Assembly (NCBI GenBank): GCA_018622495.1
Contig: CP076021.1
Span: 1,488,501 to 1,552,500 of the forward strand
Source: Mycoplasmatota bacterium
GTDB taxonomy: Bacteria; Bacillota_I; Bacilli_A; Acholeplasmatales; Acholeplasmataceae
Direction of reading: 5' to 3'
Length of the DNA stretch: 64,000 nucleotides
Position numbers and translations under genes: made by a program. A model generated the notes under the pieces. That model did not search any database and had not been told where the DNA came from. It was given only the letters and a program-made list of their open reading frames with translations. Positions 9,031 to 18,043 of the stretch are shown here, in pieces. Positions within the stretch are counted from its first letter, which is position 1, and the number at the start of each line of letters is the position of its first letter.

Positions 9031-9766
9031 CTACTTATTTTTTAGCACCCTCATTGCATTTAGGATTGCTATCAACGAGACGCCTACATCAGCAATAACG
9101 GCTTCCCACATTGTTGCTATTCCAAATGCACCAAGAACTAAGAAGAAGGCTTTAACACCTAATGCTAATATGATGTTTTGCCATACAATTTTTTCTTGTT
9201 CGTCTAGCAATTTTTACCGCAGTTACAATTTTTGATGGCTCATCTGTCATAATAACAATGTCTGCTACATCAATTGCGGCATCTGCACCAAGTCCACCCA
9301 TTGCAATCCCGATATCAGCTCTTGCAAGTACTGGTGTATCATTTATACCATCTCCAACAAAGAAGAGCTTACCTCGTTTTGACTTACTGTTTAAAAGTTC
9401 TTCGACTTTATTTAATTTATCTTCAGGAAGTAATTCAGCGTGAATCTCATCTAACCCTAATGCTTTGCCAACACTAGTTGCAACAGATTTTTTATCTCCT
9501 GTTAGCATTATGGTTTTCTTAACTCCTAATGCTTTCAATAGCTTTATTGCTTCTTTTGAATCTTTTTTAATTTGGTCAGATACAACAATATTACCAACAT
9601 ATTTTTTATTAATAGCGATATACAAGATAGACCCTAATGCAGATGATTCTTCAAATGAAATATTTTCTCTTTCCATTAAACGAGCATTTCCTACCAATAC
9701 TTCATCGCTATTAACCTTAGCTTTTATACCATGACCCGAAACTTCTTTTATATCTGATACAATTTC
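9031..9766 (-). pseudogene. cadA: Cd/Zn P-type ATPase (CadA), C-terminal fragment
   Basis: The fragment begins inside the P/N domain (KEIVSDIKEVSGHGIKAKV) and continues through MLTGDKKSVATSV and FVGDGINDTPVLARADIGIAMG (the hinge GDGxND). It ends with the last membrane segments, MRVLKNK and a stop at 9031. A run of six A near 9188-9193 shifts the frame; one base fewer restores ARRTRKIVWQN. The N-terminal metal-binding domain and first six membrane helices are missing: upstream sequence switches directly into an IS3 fragment at about 9766. The matching 5' end of a cadA gene lies at 13,863-13,945. Confidence 0.8.
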
Positions 9767-10044
9767 TTTTTATCCTTCATATGATGCCTCCTGCATATAT
9801 TCTAGTTTACACTAAGTACAGGTTTTTGGTATCAGTTCAGTATCATTTAGACTTCCTGATGATAGATACATATCATATTTACGTGCTGCTTGACTGTATG
9901 AGAGTTCATTTTCAATGATATCTAGGACCACTTTAAGTTTAAAATCTCCGCTCCATAGTCTATTCTTTTTCTTTTTATCCTTCATATGATGCCTCCTGCA
10001 TATATATTAGTTTACACTAAGTACAGGTTTTTGGTATCAGTTCA
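9767..10044 (-). mobile_element. Two abutting IS3-family end fragments
   Basis: The same IS terminus (AAACCTGTACTTAGTGTAAA then the start of orfA) occurs twice, at 9767-9839 and 9840-10044. The second copy encodes the N terminus of an OrfA, beginning MKDKKKKNRLWSGDFKLKVV and including a helix-turn-helix (LSYSQAARKYD). Both match the element at 13,258-13,862. The outer end TGAACTGATACCAAAAACC lies at 10,044. These are truncated copies that cut into cadA. Confidence 0.75.
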
Positions 10045-10282
10045 ATTTCATCAATCTTTGCTTGGGACAAATACAATGCAATTTTCTTTTTCACTGAATT
10101 CTTTTTTCTCCTTCTATTTCTTACTGTGTATTAGCACTATTAAAACCATACTGACGATTACATCGGGCTTTTTCGATTTTGATTGAGTCTCTCCAAATCC
10201 TGATGTTCCTCAACAAGCAAAAGAAAAATGGAAACCATACCTCACTTTGCGTATAATTTCCATTGTTGGCTTACATTTAATA

Positions 10283-10812
10283 CTAGAATTGAACTGGCAT
10301 GTCATTTTTGGAATTAGGCTTGTTTCTTACTTCAAAAAAGAGAATAATTGCACACCCAACAATAATATATACATCGGATATGTTGAAAATTGTGGATCCA
10401 ACAACCGGCAATATTGGCATCTGCAAATAATCAATAACATAGCCAACACTTAACCGATCAAACAGATTTCCAGTTGCACCGGCAAGTACTAATCCCAACG
10501 CAACCCTTATATAAACCTGCTTTGATTTTACAAGAACAGTACTAATCAAGATGCTCATAACTAATCCAATCAAAACAATCGTCCATTTCATTCCACTAAA
10601 CATTCCAAATGCTACACCGTAGTTTCTGATATAACCAATATTTAGAAATCCAGCAAAAACTGTCTCAGTTTCATTAAGTCCGTAGTTTGTCGAGAAATAT
10701 ATCTTTAGTATCTGATCTACTGCAAAGAGAATCGCAACAAATACAATCGTTGCAAATATCGCTTTCGTTCTTTTCGTAATGATTGCTTTTTGTGTTGTTT
10801 TGATAAATCCAA
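10283..10812 (-). CDS. lspA: Accessory lipoprotein signal peptidase II
   Basis: The product has the LspA motifs in order: NYGVAFGMF, GNLFDRL with the first catalytic Asp, and FNISDVYIIVG with the second catalytic Asp, within four membrane helices. The C terminus is intact. The N-terminal frame contains no normal start codon before residue Met at 10,603. One extra A in the run near 10,787-10,791 would join it to TTG 10,812 next to an AAGGAG site, so the 5' end is either frameshifted or mis-sequenced. The gene sits directly downstream of the metal ATPase, as extra lspA genes do in Gram-positive cadmium/zinc resistance islands. Confidence 0.75.
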
Positions 10813-10863
10813 CTCTCCTTTATCATAATGTTTTTTCACAATATATCATTTTACATTTTCTCG

Positions 10864-12840
10864 TCAATTGACTTGTTTGAGTAACCGAAGTCCATTAAGT
10901 ATAACTACTAATGTACTTCCTTCATGAATCAACACTGCATATGACATGTTCATTAACCCAAGAATATTAACAGTAACTAGGAAGAGTACAACAATCATCG
11001 AAAAGATAATATTTTGAATAACGATGCTTCTCAATTTCTTTGCAACTTTATGTGTATATGCGAATTTGTTCAGATCATTTTTCATCAAGACAGCATCAGC
11101 TGCATCAATGGCAATGTCAGTTCCTTCGCCCATAGCAACCCCGATATCGGCAGCAACAAGTGCAGGAGCATCATTTACACCATCTCCTAACATCGCTACA
11201 ATAGAGTAATTTTTCTTAAGATCTGTAATAATCTTAGATTTATCTTCTGGAAGAACATTGGCACGAACTTCGTCAATTTGAAGTTGGCGGCCGATCGCTT
11301 CACCAGTTCGTTGAGCATCTCCAGTGATCATCAATGTGTGGATATTATTATCTTTGAAGTATTGTATTGCTTCCTTTGAACTCTTTTTAGGAACATCCTG
11401 AATGGCTATAAGCCCAAGTACTTCATCATTGGAACCAAAGTAAACTACTGTTTTACCTTCAAATTCATATTTTTCAGTATGCTTTGTGATTTCGTCTGAT
11501 ATGGTTTTGTATGATGAAGGTTTCCCTATACTAAAGTTTGCATCACCATAAGTTGCTTTTAGTCCAACTCCAACAAGATTTTCAACATCAAATTCAAGTG
11601 TATCGACATCATGATAATAATTGATAATTGCATCCGCTAGTGGGTGATTTGACTTTTTCTCCATCGATACTATGATTGAGTTATATTCGCGTTTCTTGTA
11701 TTCTTTCACTTTTGATACAAAGTAAGTATCAGTAACCACTGGCTTCCCTTGTGTGAGTGTTCCTGTTTTATCAAAGGCAACAGCGCCGAGATCAGATAGA
11801 TTCGACAAATATGAACCACCTTTGAATAATACTCCACGCTTCGCAAGATTACTAATTGCAGAAAGTGTAGCTGGAATATCTGTTGCCGCTAATGCACATG
11901 GTGATGCGCCAATCAGAAAGACCATTGTTCTGTAAAAACTCGTTTCCGCTGTCCATTTGAACAAGAAGAGTCCTAAGAGATAGAATACTGGAGCCAACAA
12001 AATAACAATTGTCACATATACAGGCTCGATTCGCTTAATCATCGCTGCTGTTTTAGAAATGCTCTTCTGAGTCTGGCTAACTAATTGAACAATTTTTGCA
12101 AACACAGTATCTGAACTTTCTTTTGTTACTTCCATAACTAAAGTTCCTGTTCCATTGATTGTACTTCCAAATAATGGATCACCTGCTACTTTATCAACAG
12201 GAATACTTTCACCTGTAATAGAAGCTTGGTCAACTGCAGACTTCCCTGAAATTACCATACCATCAGTCGGAATCTGATCCCCAGTTAAAATGCTCAAACG
12301 ATCACCAACTTTTAATACACTAACATCAACAATCTCGATTTCACCGTTTTCATTAATTAATCGAGCAGTGGTTGGATTCATTTTGAGAAGATTTGTGATA
12401 TCCTTCTTGCTCTTTCCTTCTGCATATTCTTCAAGGAAATGTGCTCCAGCGAAAATCAATATCAGAAGTGCTGCTTCTCGGTATTCACCAATAATCAATG
12501 CACCTGCAGCAGCAATCGTCATTAATAAGTGGATATTTGGGGTGAACCGTTTCCTTTTAATCGTTAAAGTAACTGTATCCTTAATTCCTTCTATGATAAT
12601 ATGATAACCTGAAAGGAAGAGGGCCAATAGATACATGATGTTTTTAAACAAATCATTGTTTACAAACATTGCTAGTAAATAAACTGCTAGTCCTATAAAG
12701 AATAAAATAAGTGAATTTCCACCTCCGTGGCTGTGTTCGTGTCCTTCATGGTCGTGATCGGTATGTTCATTTACCTTATGATTATGCTCTTTTCCTTCTT
12801 CATGTTTATGATCATGAGAATGGTTATGCTCGTTTTTCAT
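10864..12840 (-). CDS. P1B-4 type heavy-metal transporting ATPase, His-rich N terminus
   Basis: 658 residues. The first 40 residues are a His/Asp/Glu-rich tail (HNHSHDHKHEE and several HEHSH blocks), a likely metal-binding region. Then come paired membrane helices, the actuator motif TGESIPV, the intramembrane metal motif SPC (GASPCALAAT), phosphorylation site DKTGTLT and hinge GDGVNDAPAL. The last helices carry HEGST. SPC plus HEGxT defines P1B-4 pumps (Co/Fe/Zn/Cd efflux) rather than CPC-type CadA or CopA. It lies between an ArsR repressor and an extra lspA, so it is a metal-induced export operon. Confidence 0.92.
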   Translation of the reverse strand: MKNEHNHSHDHKHEEGKEHNHKVNEHTDHDHEGHEHSHGGGNSLILFFIGLAVYLLAMFVNNDLFKNIMYLLALFLSGYHIIIEGIKDTVTLTIKRKRFTPNIHLLMTIAAAGALIIGEYREAALLILIFAGAHFLEEYAEGKSKKDITNLLKMNPTTARLINENGEIEIVDVSVLKVGDRLSILTGDQIPTDGMVISGKSAVDQASITGESIPVDKVAGDPLFGSTINGTGTLVMEVTKESSDTVFAKIVQLVSQTQKSISKTAAMIKRIEPVYVTIVILLAPVFYLLGLFLFKWTAETSFYRTMVFLIGASPCALAATDIPATLSAISNLAKRGVLFKGGSYLSNLSDLGAVAFDKTGTLTQGKPVVTDTYFVSKVKEYKKREYNSIIVSMEKKSNHPLADAIINYYHDVDTLEFDVENLVGVGLKATYGDANFSIGKPSSYKTISDEITKHTEKYEFEGKTVVYFGSNDEVLGLIAIQDVPKKSSKEAIQYFKDNNIHTLMITGDAQRTGEAIGRQLQIDEVRANVLPEDKSKIITDLKKNYSIVAMLGDGVNDAPALVAADIGVAMGEGTDIAIDAADAVLMKNDLNKFAYTHKVAKKLRSIVIQNIIFSMIVVLFLVTVNILGLMNMSYAVLIHEGSTLVVILNGLRLLKQVN

Positions 12841-13165
12841 GTAGTTTTACCTCCCTTACATGCTGTAATGCTTGTTCAAAAATTGTGTAAATGTGTGAAT
12901 CTGCAAGACGATAAATTCACTCTTTTCCTCGTGTTGTTGAAGCAACAATATTAGCGTCTTTAAGTAATCTTAGTTGATGTGATACCGCACTCTGTTCAAG
13001 TGACAGCTGTTTGCTCACATCAGTTACTGTCATATCATTTTCATTCAGTAAGGCAATAATTCGAATCCGGTTTAAATTTGACATAATTTTAAACAATCGA
13101 CTGGCTTGGTTTACAGAATCAAAATCGAAAGAATTGATGCTGCCGTCAGAGCACATCTTGTTCAC
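12824..13165 (-). CDS. ArsR/SmtB-family repressor interrupted by an in-frame TGA
   Basis: The winged-helix domain is complete to VSKQLSLEQSAVSHQLRLLKD, with the recognition helix in the QSAVSHQLR region. A TGA at 12,917-12,919 then stops the protein after 82 residues. The same frame continues IYRLADSHIYTIFEQAL and ends at 12,824, exactly what the missing wing and dimer helix of an ArsR protein should look like. Read through, it would have 113 residues and overlap the ATPase start by 17 bases, suggesting translational coupling. It probably represses the downstream ATPase-lspA genes in the absence of metal. Start 13,165 follows GGAGGTG. Confidence 0.75.
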
Positions 13166-13189
13166 CTCCTAAGAACATTACATTTCAGT

Positions 13190-13211
13190 TGAATATATCT
13201 TCATCTATTCA
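13190..13211. promoter_or_regulatory. Putative ArsR operator
   Basis: TGAATA at 13,190 and TATTCA at 13,206 form an inverted repeat (TGAATA-N10-TATTCA) about 25 bases upstream of the arsR start. Similar A/T-rich dyads flank promoters of ArsR/SmtB-controlled metal operons. Confidence 0.45.
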
Positions 13212-13257
13212 TATTTTATTCTAATGAATTATTTCTGTCAAGTATAATACTAGATTC

Positions 13258-13862
13258 TGAACTGATACCATTTTCTTGTACTTTATGTTCTTTGTAGTTA
13301 TTATATCATTCGTTGTTTCATTAACCTATATTGTATAGGTAAATACCCCTTGGATAGGGTACACTTCACTTTGGAAGTCCTGATATTAGAAGTAGATCTT
13401 TTAATGCATATTTTCGCCTTAGTTCCTTGACTACTCGGTATCTTTGTTTGTTCGTTCCTGTTTTTGACTAAGGCGATAAGTTTTTTTGTATATCCAAGTT
13501 CCATTTCAAGATGTTTGACTTTGAGTTCTAAATTTTGTTCTACCTCTTTTGATGGTGTATGGAACTTTCTAATTGGATTCTTACGATAATCTTTTGGTGT
13601 TTGAAAGAAACGCTCTTTACCATAAAGTCTATACTGATAAACCCATCTAGCAGGCAATGTATCATTTAGACTCCCTGATGTTAAATACATATCGTATTTT
13701 CGCGCTGCTTGGCTGTATGAAAGTTCATTTTCAATGATGTCTAAAACGACCTTTAACTTAAATTCTTTGCTCTATAACCTATTCTTCTTCTTTTTATCTT
13801 TCATGAGATACCTCCTGCAGATATCTTAGTTTACATTAAGTACAGGTTTTTGGTGTCAGTTC
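13258..13862 (-). mobile_element. IS3-family (IS150-like) element, internally deleted
   Basis: Terminal inverted repeats begin TGAACTGATACCA at 13,258 and TGAACTGACACCA (complement) at 13,862. Inside, the minus strand encodes an OrfA that starts MKDKKKKNRL, has a TAG in place of the TGG seen in the copy near 9,960, and continues ELSYSQAARKYDMYLTSGSL and then a coiled-coil-like region (EVEQNLELKVKHLEMELGY). OrfB, with the catalytic DDE domain, is missing. The element interrupts cadA 28 codons after its start. No target duplication is visible, as expected after recombination between IS copies. Confidence 0.8.
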
Positions 13863-13945
13863 ACTCCTGTATTTCTCTTACTTTCGATTTTATCTGCACA
13901 ATTTGCGCAACTTATGTTTTTTAAATGATTTCTATATTCTTTCAT
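13863..13945 (-). pseudogene. cadA: CadA N-terminal fragment with CxxC metal-binding motif
   Basis: Starting at ATG 13,945 the frame reads MKEYRNHLKNISCANCADKI. The CANC motif is the CxxC of the heavy-metal-associated domain at the N terminus of CadA-type ATPases. It follows cadC by 15 bases, the normal cadCA order, and is cut by the end of the IS3 element at 13,862. The C-terminal half of a cadA gene is found 4.1 kb further on, at 9,031-9,766. Confidence 0.7.
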
Positions 13946-13960
13946 ATCTCGCACTCTTTT

Positions 13961-14323
13961 CTATTTATGTAAAAGGTGATCTAGTCCTTGGCTTATAAAT
14001 AACTTAATATGATCATCATCCAATGAATAATAAACTGTTTTACCATCTTTTCTGTACTTTACTAACCTAGATTGTCTTAATACTCTTAATTGATGTGATA
14101 CTGCAGATTGAGATGTATTAATTACATTTGCTAAATCATAAACGCATAACTCGGTTTCCATTAATGCACATATAATTTTAATACGTGTTGAATCACCGAA
14201 GGTCTTGAAAAAATCTGCTAAATTAAATATAAGATCATCACTTGGTAAACTCTCTTTTGCTTTGTTTACCGCTTCAGGATGTATAATATTTGAAGCACAT
14301 ACATCCATTTCTAAATTTTTCAT
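13961..14323 (-). CDS. cadC: CadC-like ArsR/SmtB metal-responsive repressor
   Basis: A 120-residue winged-helix protein with an N-terminal Cys (MDVCASN), the CadC-type element TELCVYDLANVI and recognition helix TSQSAVSHQLRVLRQ, then a wing ending KTVYYSLDDDHIKLFI. In CadC, Cys at the N terminus and CxC in the ELCVCDL element bind Cd/Pb/Zn; here the second Cys of that pair is Tyr, so metal selectivity may differ. It is first in the former cadCA operon, whose cadA is now split by IS3 copies. Confidence 0.85.
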   Translation of the reverse strand: MKNLEMDVCASNIIHPEAVNKAKESLPSDDLIFNLADFFKTFGDSTRIKIICALMETELCVYDLANVINTSQSAVSHQLRVLRQSRLVKYRKDGKTVYYSLDDDHIKLFISQGLDHLLHK

Positions 14324-14343
14324 ATTATTACCTCACACTCTCA

Positions 14344-14361
14344 TATAAACATATGTTCATA
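14344..14361. promoter_or_regulatory. Putative CadC operator
   Basis: TATAAACATATGTTCATA is an 18 bp near-perfect palindrome centred on CATATG, with the perfect core AACATATGTT, about 20 bases upstream of the cadC start. It fits the imperfect dyad bound by ArsR/SmtB repressors. Confidence 0.65.
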
Positions 14362-14515
14362 CATTCATTATACTTCTCTTTAAAATTACTGTCAACTGTT
14401 TTTTTCATTTTAAGTTAGTAAAAATAGCTATGTACCACAAAAATTCATGAATGGTCTCAGTAGGGTGACACTATTTTTGTAAAGTAAAGAAAGTGTTCCT
14501 TTCTACAATAAAAAA

Positions 14516-14548
14516 ACATCTATTCAGTTTATCTCTTGAATAGATGTT
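14516..14548 (-). terminator. Rho-independent terminator
   Basis: ACATCTATTC at 14,517 pairs with GAATAGATGT at 14,538; on the minus strand the stem is followed by seven T. It ends the transcript of the small exported-protein gene at 14,574. Confidence 0.75.
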
Positions 14549-14573
14549 ACCTTTTATTTAATAGATTTTTTTG

Positions 14574-15068
14574 TTACTGAGAAACTTGGTTACATATAAA
14601 AATTCTTTTAGTTTCGGGAAGATATACTAAATAGAAGTATTTATGTCTATTACCACCTCCACCGACGCTATTTAATAGTATAAATTTATAATTTTCATTA
14701 AGATCCGGATAAAATTCAGAAGGAATATTAATTTTCCCAGATGAAATGCCAAGACCTTCCATTGCACTAATAAATGAAGTTTCAAAATCATCTTTGCTAA
14801 TATCATCCCCTATTGTAAACATTGTTTACGTAAGTTCACTAGTTGTTGTAAAAACATAATAGTGAATGCTGCCATCAATATGAACTTTTTTTGAATCATA
14901 TTCCAGTTTAATACCATTAGGTAAATTAATATTCCACTCATTTTCTAATTGTGATACTTTATATGAAGCGGAATTAAAATATAGTAATCCTGCAATTATT
15001 AAACCACCTATGACTAAAAAACTACCAAGAATAATGACAATTTTTTTGGTTACACTCATATACATCAT
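14574..15068 (-). pseudogene. Membrane-anchored extracytoplasmic protein interrupted by in-frame TAA
   Basis: The N terminus has a basic start (VTKK) and one hydrophobic segment (IVIILGSFLVIGGLIIAGLL), then a soluble domain. A TAA at 14,826-14,828 stops it after 80 residues. The same frame continues from T-MFTIGDDISKDDF for another 84 codons to 14,574 with no further stop. The intact protein would have about 164 residues and be anchored by its N terminus with the domain outside. No family is recognised. Confidence 0.6.
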
Positions 15069-15517
15069 CTTAAACTTTCTTATATATATGTTATGAAATA
15101 GCTGTTATATTGTTGGTAGAGATTTTAGTGGACAATAACACTTCTATTGACTCAATTTAAATATTATTCATCCAAACATTTAATCTCTTAATTTAAATCA
15201 TTATACCATGAATAAATGTCTCCATTCAGTCTACAATACATCCATTAAGTTATATTTCCATCCTAATATAAATTAAATCTATCCTGCATGATAATACATT
15301 ACATAATTTTCACTTGAAGTTCAACTCCGTGTTACCTTAAATTTTAATTTCAATTTTGCGCAAAGAAAAAGTCTATCTCAAAAACTGCTAAGCTCCCTTG
15401 ATAGACTCATATTATTAAAAAATGCCCTTAATAGTGAAATGATAAGATGTTTGTAGACATATAAAAAAGTCTATGAACATCTTTTTTGTATATAATAGGG
15501 TAAAAGGAGGTTGAAGA

Positions 15518-15895
15518 ATGGGAAGGCCAAAAGGAAAGAGCAACAAATCCAATAGACACTGGAGTAAAGAAGACAAACACGAATATATCAAACTCATTTC
15601 AGAAGGTCATTTTTCTATGACACAAATAGCAACAGATAATGATATATCAGTGGGGATGTTATCAACATGGGTAAAAAAATATAACGAAGGCGGATTAGAA
15701 GCGCTAGAAAACAATCGAAAACAGCGGAATCCCCTTATTAAATATCAAAGAAGAAAAACTTTAACGCCGTATGAACATCTTGAATATGAGAATGCAAAAC
15801 TACGCATTGAGAATGAGCGCTTAAAAAAGGTTACAGAAAAGGAGGTGAAAGCCATAAGACAAAAGCAATCAAACAAAAAGAATTCGAAATCATAG
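15518..15895 (+). CDS. IS3 OrfA, helix-turn-helix protein
   Basis: A 125-residue basic protein. Residues 18-65 form a helix-turn-helix (EYIKLISEGHFSMTQIATD, VGMLSTWVKKY) and the C-terminal part is a leucine-zipper-like coiled coil (EHLEYENAKLRIENERLKK). OrfA binds the IS ends. An AAAAAAG slippery run in the ERLKK codons is where ribosomes could shift to make the OrfAB transposase. GGAGG precedes the start. Confidence 0.85.
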   Translation: MGRPKGKSNKSNRHWSKEDKHEYIKLISEGHFSMTQIATDNDISVGMLSTWVKKYNEGGLEALENNRKQRNPLIKYQRRKTLTPYEHLEYENAKLRIENERLKKVTEKEVKAIRQKQSNKKNSKS

Positions 15896-16751
15896 AAAAA
15901 TTATCAAAGAATTTTAATATTGTTAGTTTATGCAAAATAATGAAACTATCAAGATCAGGATATTATAAGTGGCTTAGTAGAAAAGGTACATTAAATCAAT
16001 ATGACCAAAATAGAAAAACACTTAAGAAAATGATTATAGATATCCATCGAAGCATACAATATGGGGTTATAGAAACATCGCTGACTACATTAGAAAAGAG
16101 ACAGGATGGCAAATTTCAAACCTATTATGTCATCAATGCTGCAAAGCACTAGGGATTAAATCAAAAGCAAGAAAACATTATAATCCACCAGGTACAGAGC
16201 ATGAAATATACCCTAATATTTTAAATAAACAATTTAGTGCATCAAGACCTTTTGAAAAAGTGTGCACAGACACAACAAGTTTTAAACATCAAAATCACAC
16301 TTATGATTGGAACATTTATGTGGATTTATTTAACCATGAAATTGTCGCTTACGATCTTAGATTATCTAAATCTGGTCACGGTGTAGCTAATCATTATCAA
16401 GCATTACGAAACTTTCAAAAAGCTAAAGAAAAAAGAGGATATAAAGACCTAGAAACGATTCTGCATTCCGATCAAGGTGCCATATATACCTCACAAGCAT
16501 TTAATGCTCAACTAGATTCTACCATAAAAAGATCAATGTCACGCAAAGGGACACCAACAGACAATCCTGTTTTAGAATCCTTAAATGGATGGATTAAAGA
16601 TGAACTAAGATTAGATTTTAATTTAAAACAAACAAACGATGTCTATCGATGTATTCATGACTATGTTAAGTATTATAACCATATCAGAAGAGCTTGGTCT
16701 CTTCATTATAAAAGCCCAGTTCAATATCGAACTGAGCTATCATTTAATTAA
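15840..16751 (+). pseudogene. IS3 OrfB transposase (DDE integrase core), frameshifted
   Basis: The N-terminal part (KIMKLSRSGYYKWL, the HTH_21-like region) lies in one frame. Near 16,065 (CAATATGGGGTTATAG) the frame is lost by a net one-base shift and resumes as YRNIADYIRKETGW. The integrase core then follows: VCTDTTSF with the first Asp, HSDQGAIYTS with the second Asp, and NPVLESLNGWIKDEL with the catalytic Glu. All DDE residues are present, so only the frameshift inactivates it. Confidence 0.85.
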
Positions 16752-16854
16752 ATATTTTTTAAAGTGTCTACTAAGTCTTTACTATTACACCTTAATAGGG
16801 CATTTTTATGTGATATTTGGTAGTTTTTACTTACCGATTCATGATTTTTATGTG

Positions 16855-17165
16855 TGACACTACCTATTTTAATACAAATTAGCACCCTATCAAAAATTTT
16901 AGCACCCTTAACTGATTTTTAGCACCCCTATAAAAACGGCTTAACAAAGGGAACTGCCAAATATGAATGTGTATTTACCCTATACAGTTCAATACAATTG
17001 CGCACCCCAAGTACGAATTTGCGCACCCTTGACCTATATTTACGCACCCCTAAATTATGGCTTATTCTAGCCTTTTTATTTTGTGATGATTTTCAGGTAG
17101 TAATTTCTTTGTGTCAAAATAGGTTATTCCACTATCTGCTTATTGTGGGGTGTTGAACCCTTGAA
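16855..17165. repeat. Interspersed repeat R4: two phased arrays of variant boxes
   Basis: Boxes TTAGCACCC lie at 16,879, 16,899 and 16,919 (20 bp period). A second triplet of TTGCGCACCC-type boxes lies at 16,998, 17,019 and 17,040 (21 bp period). The second is followed by the same tail as R1-R3, ending near GGTGTTGAACCC. The two triplets differ in sequence from the TTACACCCC boxes but keep the same spacing, as if recognised by related proteins with different specificities. Confidence 0.65.
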
Positions 17166-17180
17166 ATATAAACAACTACA

Positions 17181-17945
17181 CTAAAGGTTAACTGCAATCT
17201 CAATCATTATTCTATTTATCTTCTCTTTAATTGATGCTCTAGTATCAAGAAAGTCTGACCATCCTTCTTGTTTAACAATATCAGAAAAATATAAAACTTG
17301 TGAGAATGGAACTTTTCTATACTTGCATACAGCTGCTATAGAAGCGCATTCCATTTCAACTGCAATTGCACCTTGTTCTTTACGTAAGTTCATTCTTGAT
17401 TTGGTTTCTCTGTAAAATGCATCTGTCGTCCAAGTAATCCCTTCTTCATACTCAAGATTATGTTTCTTTAATTCAGTTTCTACCTTTTTGTTTTGATCCT
17501 CATCTGTATCAACATAGACACTTGGTTCTAGATAGTAATAACTTAACCCTTCATCTCGAATTGCTTTTGAAACCATTAAAAACTTATCTGCTGGAAAGTT
17601 TCCAATCAATCCACTACTACCACAAGCAACTATATTCTTTATTCCAAATGCAATTAATTCCTCCACTAAACCACCAGCAGCTGGCCCCCCAAGCGGAGAG
17701 TATGCTACCACTATTTTTTCATCATAAACATATTGTGGTAAAACACTTGAAGCTGCTACAAACTTAAATAATTCTCTTGATTTACTAAGTATTTCTTGTG
17801 ATGGGTTATTATCAAATAAAATTAATGCTGTGACTATATGTTCAGGTAACTTTGGTAATTTTCTTGACTCAAACATTTTTTTAGCAGATATAATTCCTTC
17901 TTCATTTAAACCAATTGTATCTATTATAGGGATATCTTTCTTCAA
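17181..17945 (-). CDS. Nucleoside phosphorylase (PNP/UDP family)
   Basis: A 254-residue protein of the PNP_UDP_1 fold. Visible features are the Gly-rich phosphate/ribose region VVAYSPLGGPAAGGLVEEL, VACGSSGLIG, and the ribose-binding block GAIAVEMECASIAAVCKYR with the invariant MExA. It is closest in layout to uridine phosphorylase-like enzymes but has an N-terminal extension. It would split a nucleoside with phosphate into base and ribose 1-phosphate. The start is TTG 17,945 behind AGGAGAGG. The gene is flanked on both sides by halves of the interspersed repeat, so it looks like cargo. Confidence 0.8.
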   Translation of the reverse strand: MKKDIPIIDTIGLNEEGIISAKKMFESRKLPKLPEHIVTALILFDNNPSQEILSKSRELFKFVAASSVLPQYVYDEKIVVAYSPLGGPAAGGLVEELIAFGIKNIVACGSSGLIGNFPADKFLMVSKAIRDEGLSYYYLEPSVYVDTDEDQNKKVETELKKHNLEYEEGITWTTDAFYRETKSRMNLRKEQGAIAVEMECASIAAVCKYRKVPFSQVLYFSDIVKQEGWSDFLDTRASIKEKINRIMIEIAVNL

Positions 17946-18043
17946 AAAAATCCTCTCCTTATTAAAAATTATTATACCATTTATCTTGTCTCTTTTAAAT
18001 GTAATTTAATCAAGTTACACCACTTAAATGAATATATTATTGT

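Larger units (their letters stand above)
15423..16802 (+). mobile_element. IS3-family (IS150 group) insertion sequence, 1,380 bp
   Basis: The ends are imperfect inverted repeats beginning TGCCCTTAATAGTG at 15,423 and TGCCCTATTAAGGTG on the opposite strand at 16,802. They enclose orfA and orfB in the usual order, with an A6G run near 15,822 suited to the programmed -1 frameshift of this family. orfB also contains a disabling net frameshift, so this copy is probably inactive. Its GC content and codon use match the host. Confidence 0.85.

Noticed and set aside
10046-10282. A gene on the plus strand at 10,247-10,453 and in the bases before lspA
   Set aside because: The frame is antisense to lspA and lacks a ribosome site; the rest of the stretch shows only short unconvincing frames.
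15069-15422. Possible small gene or RNA between the broken exported protein and the IS3 element
   Set aside because: Only AT-rich sequence and a weak hairpin near 15,370-15,410 are visible; nothing supports a gene.
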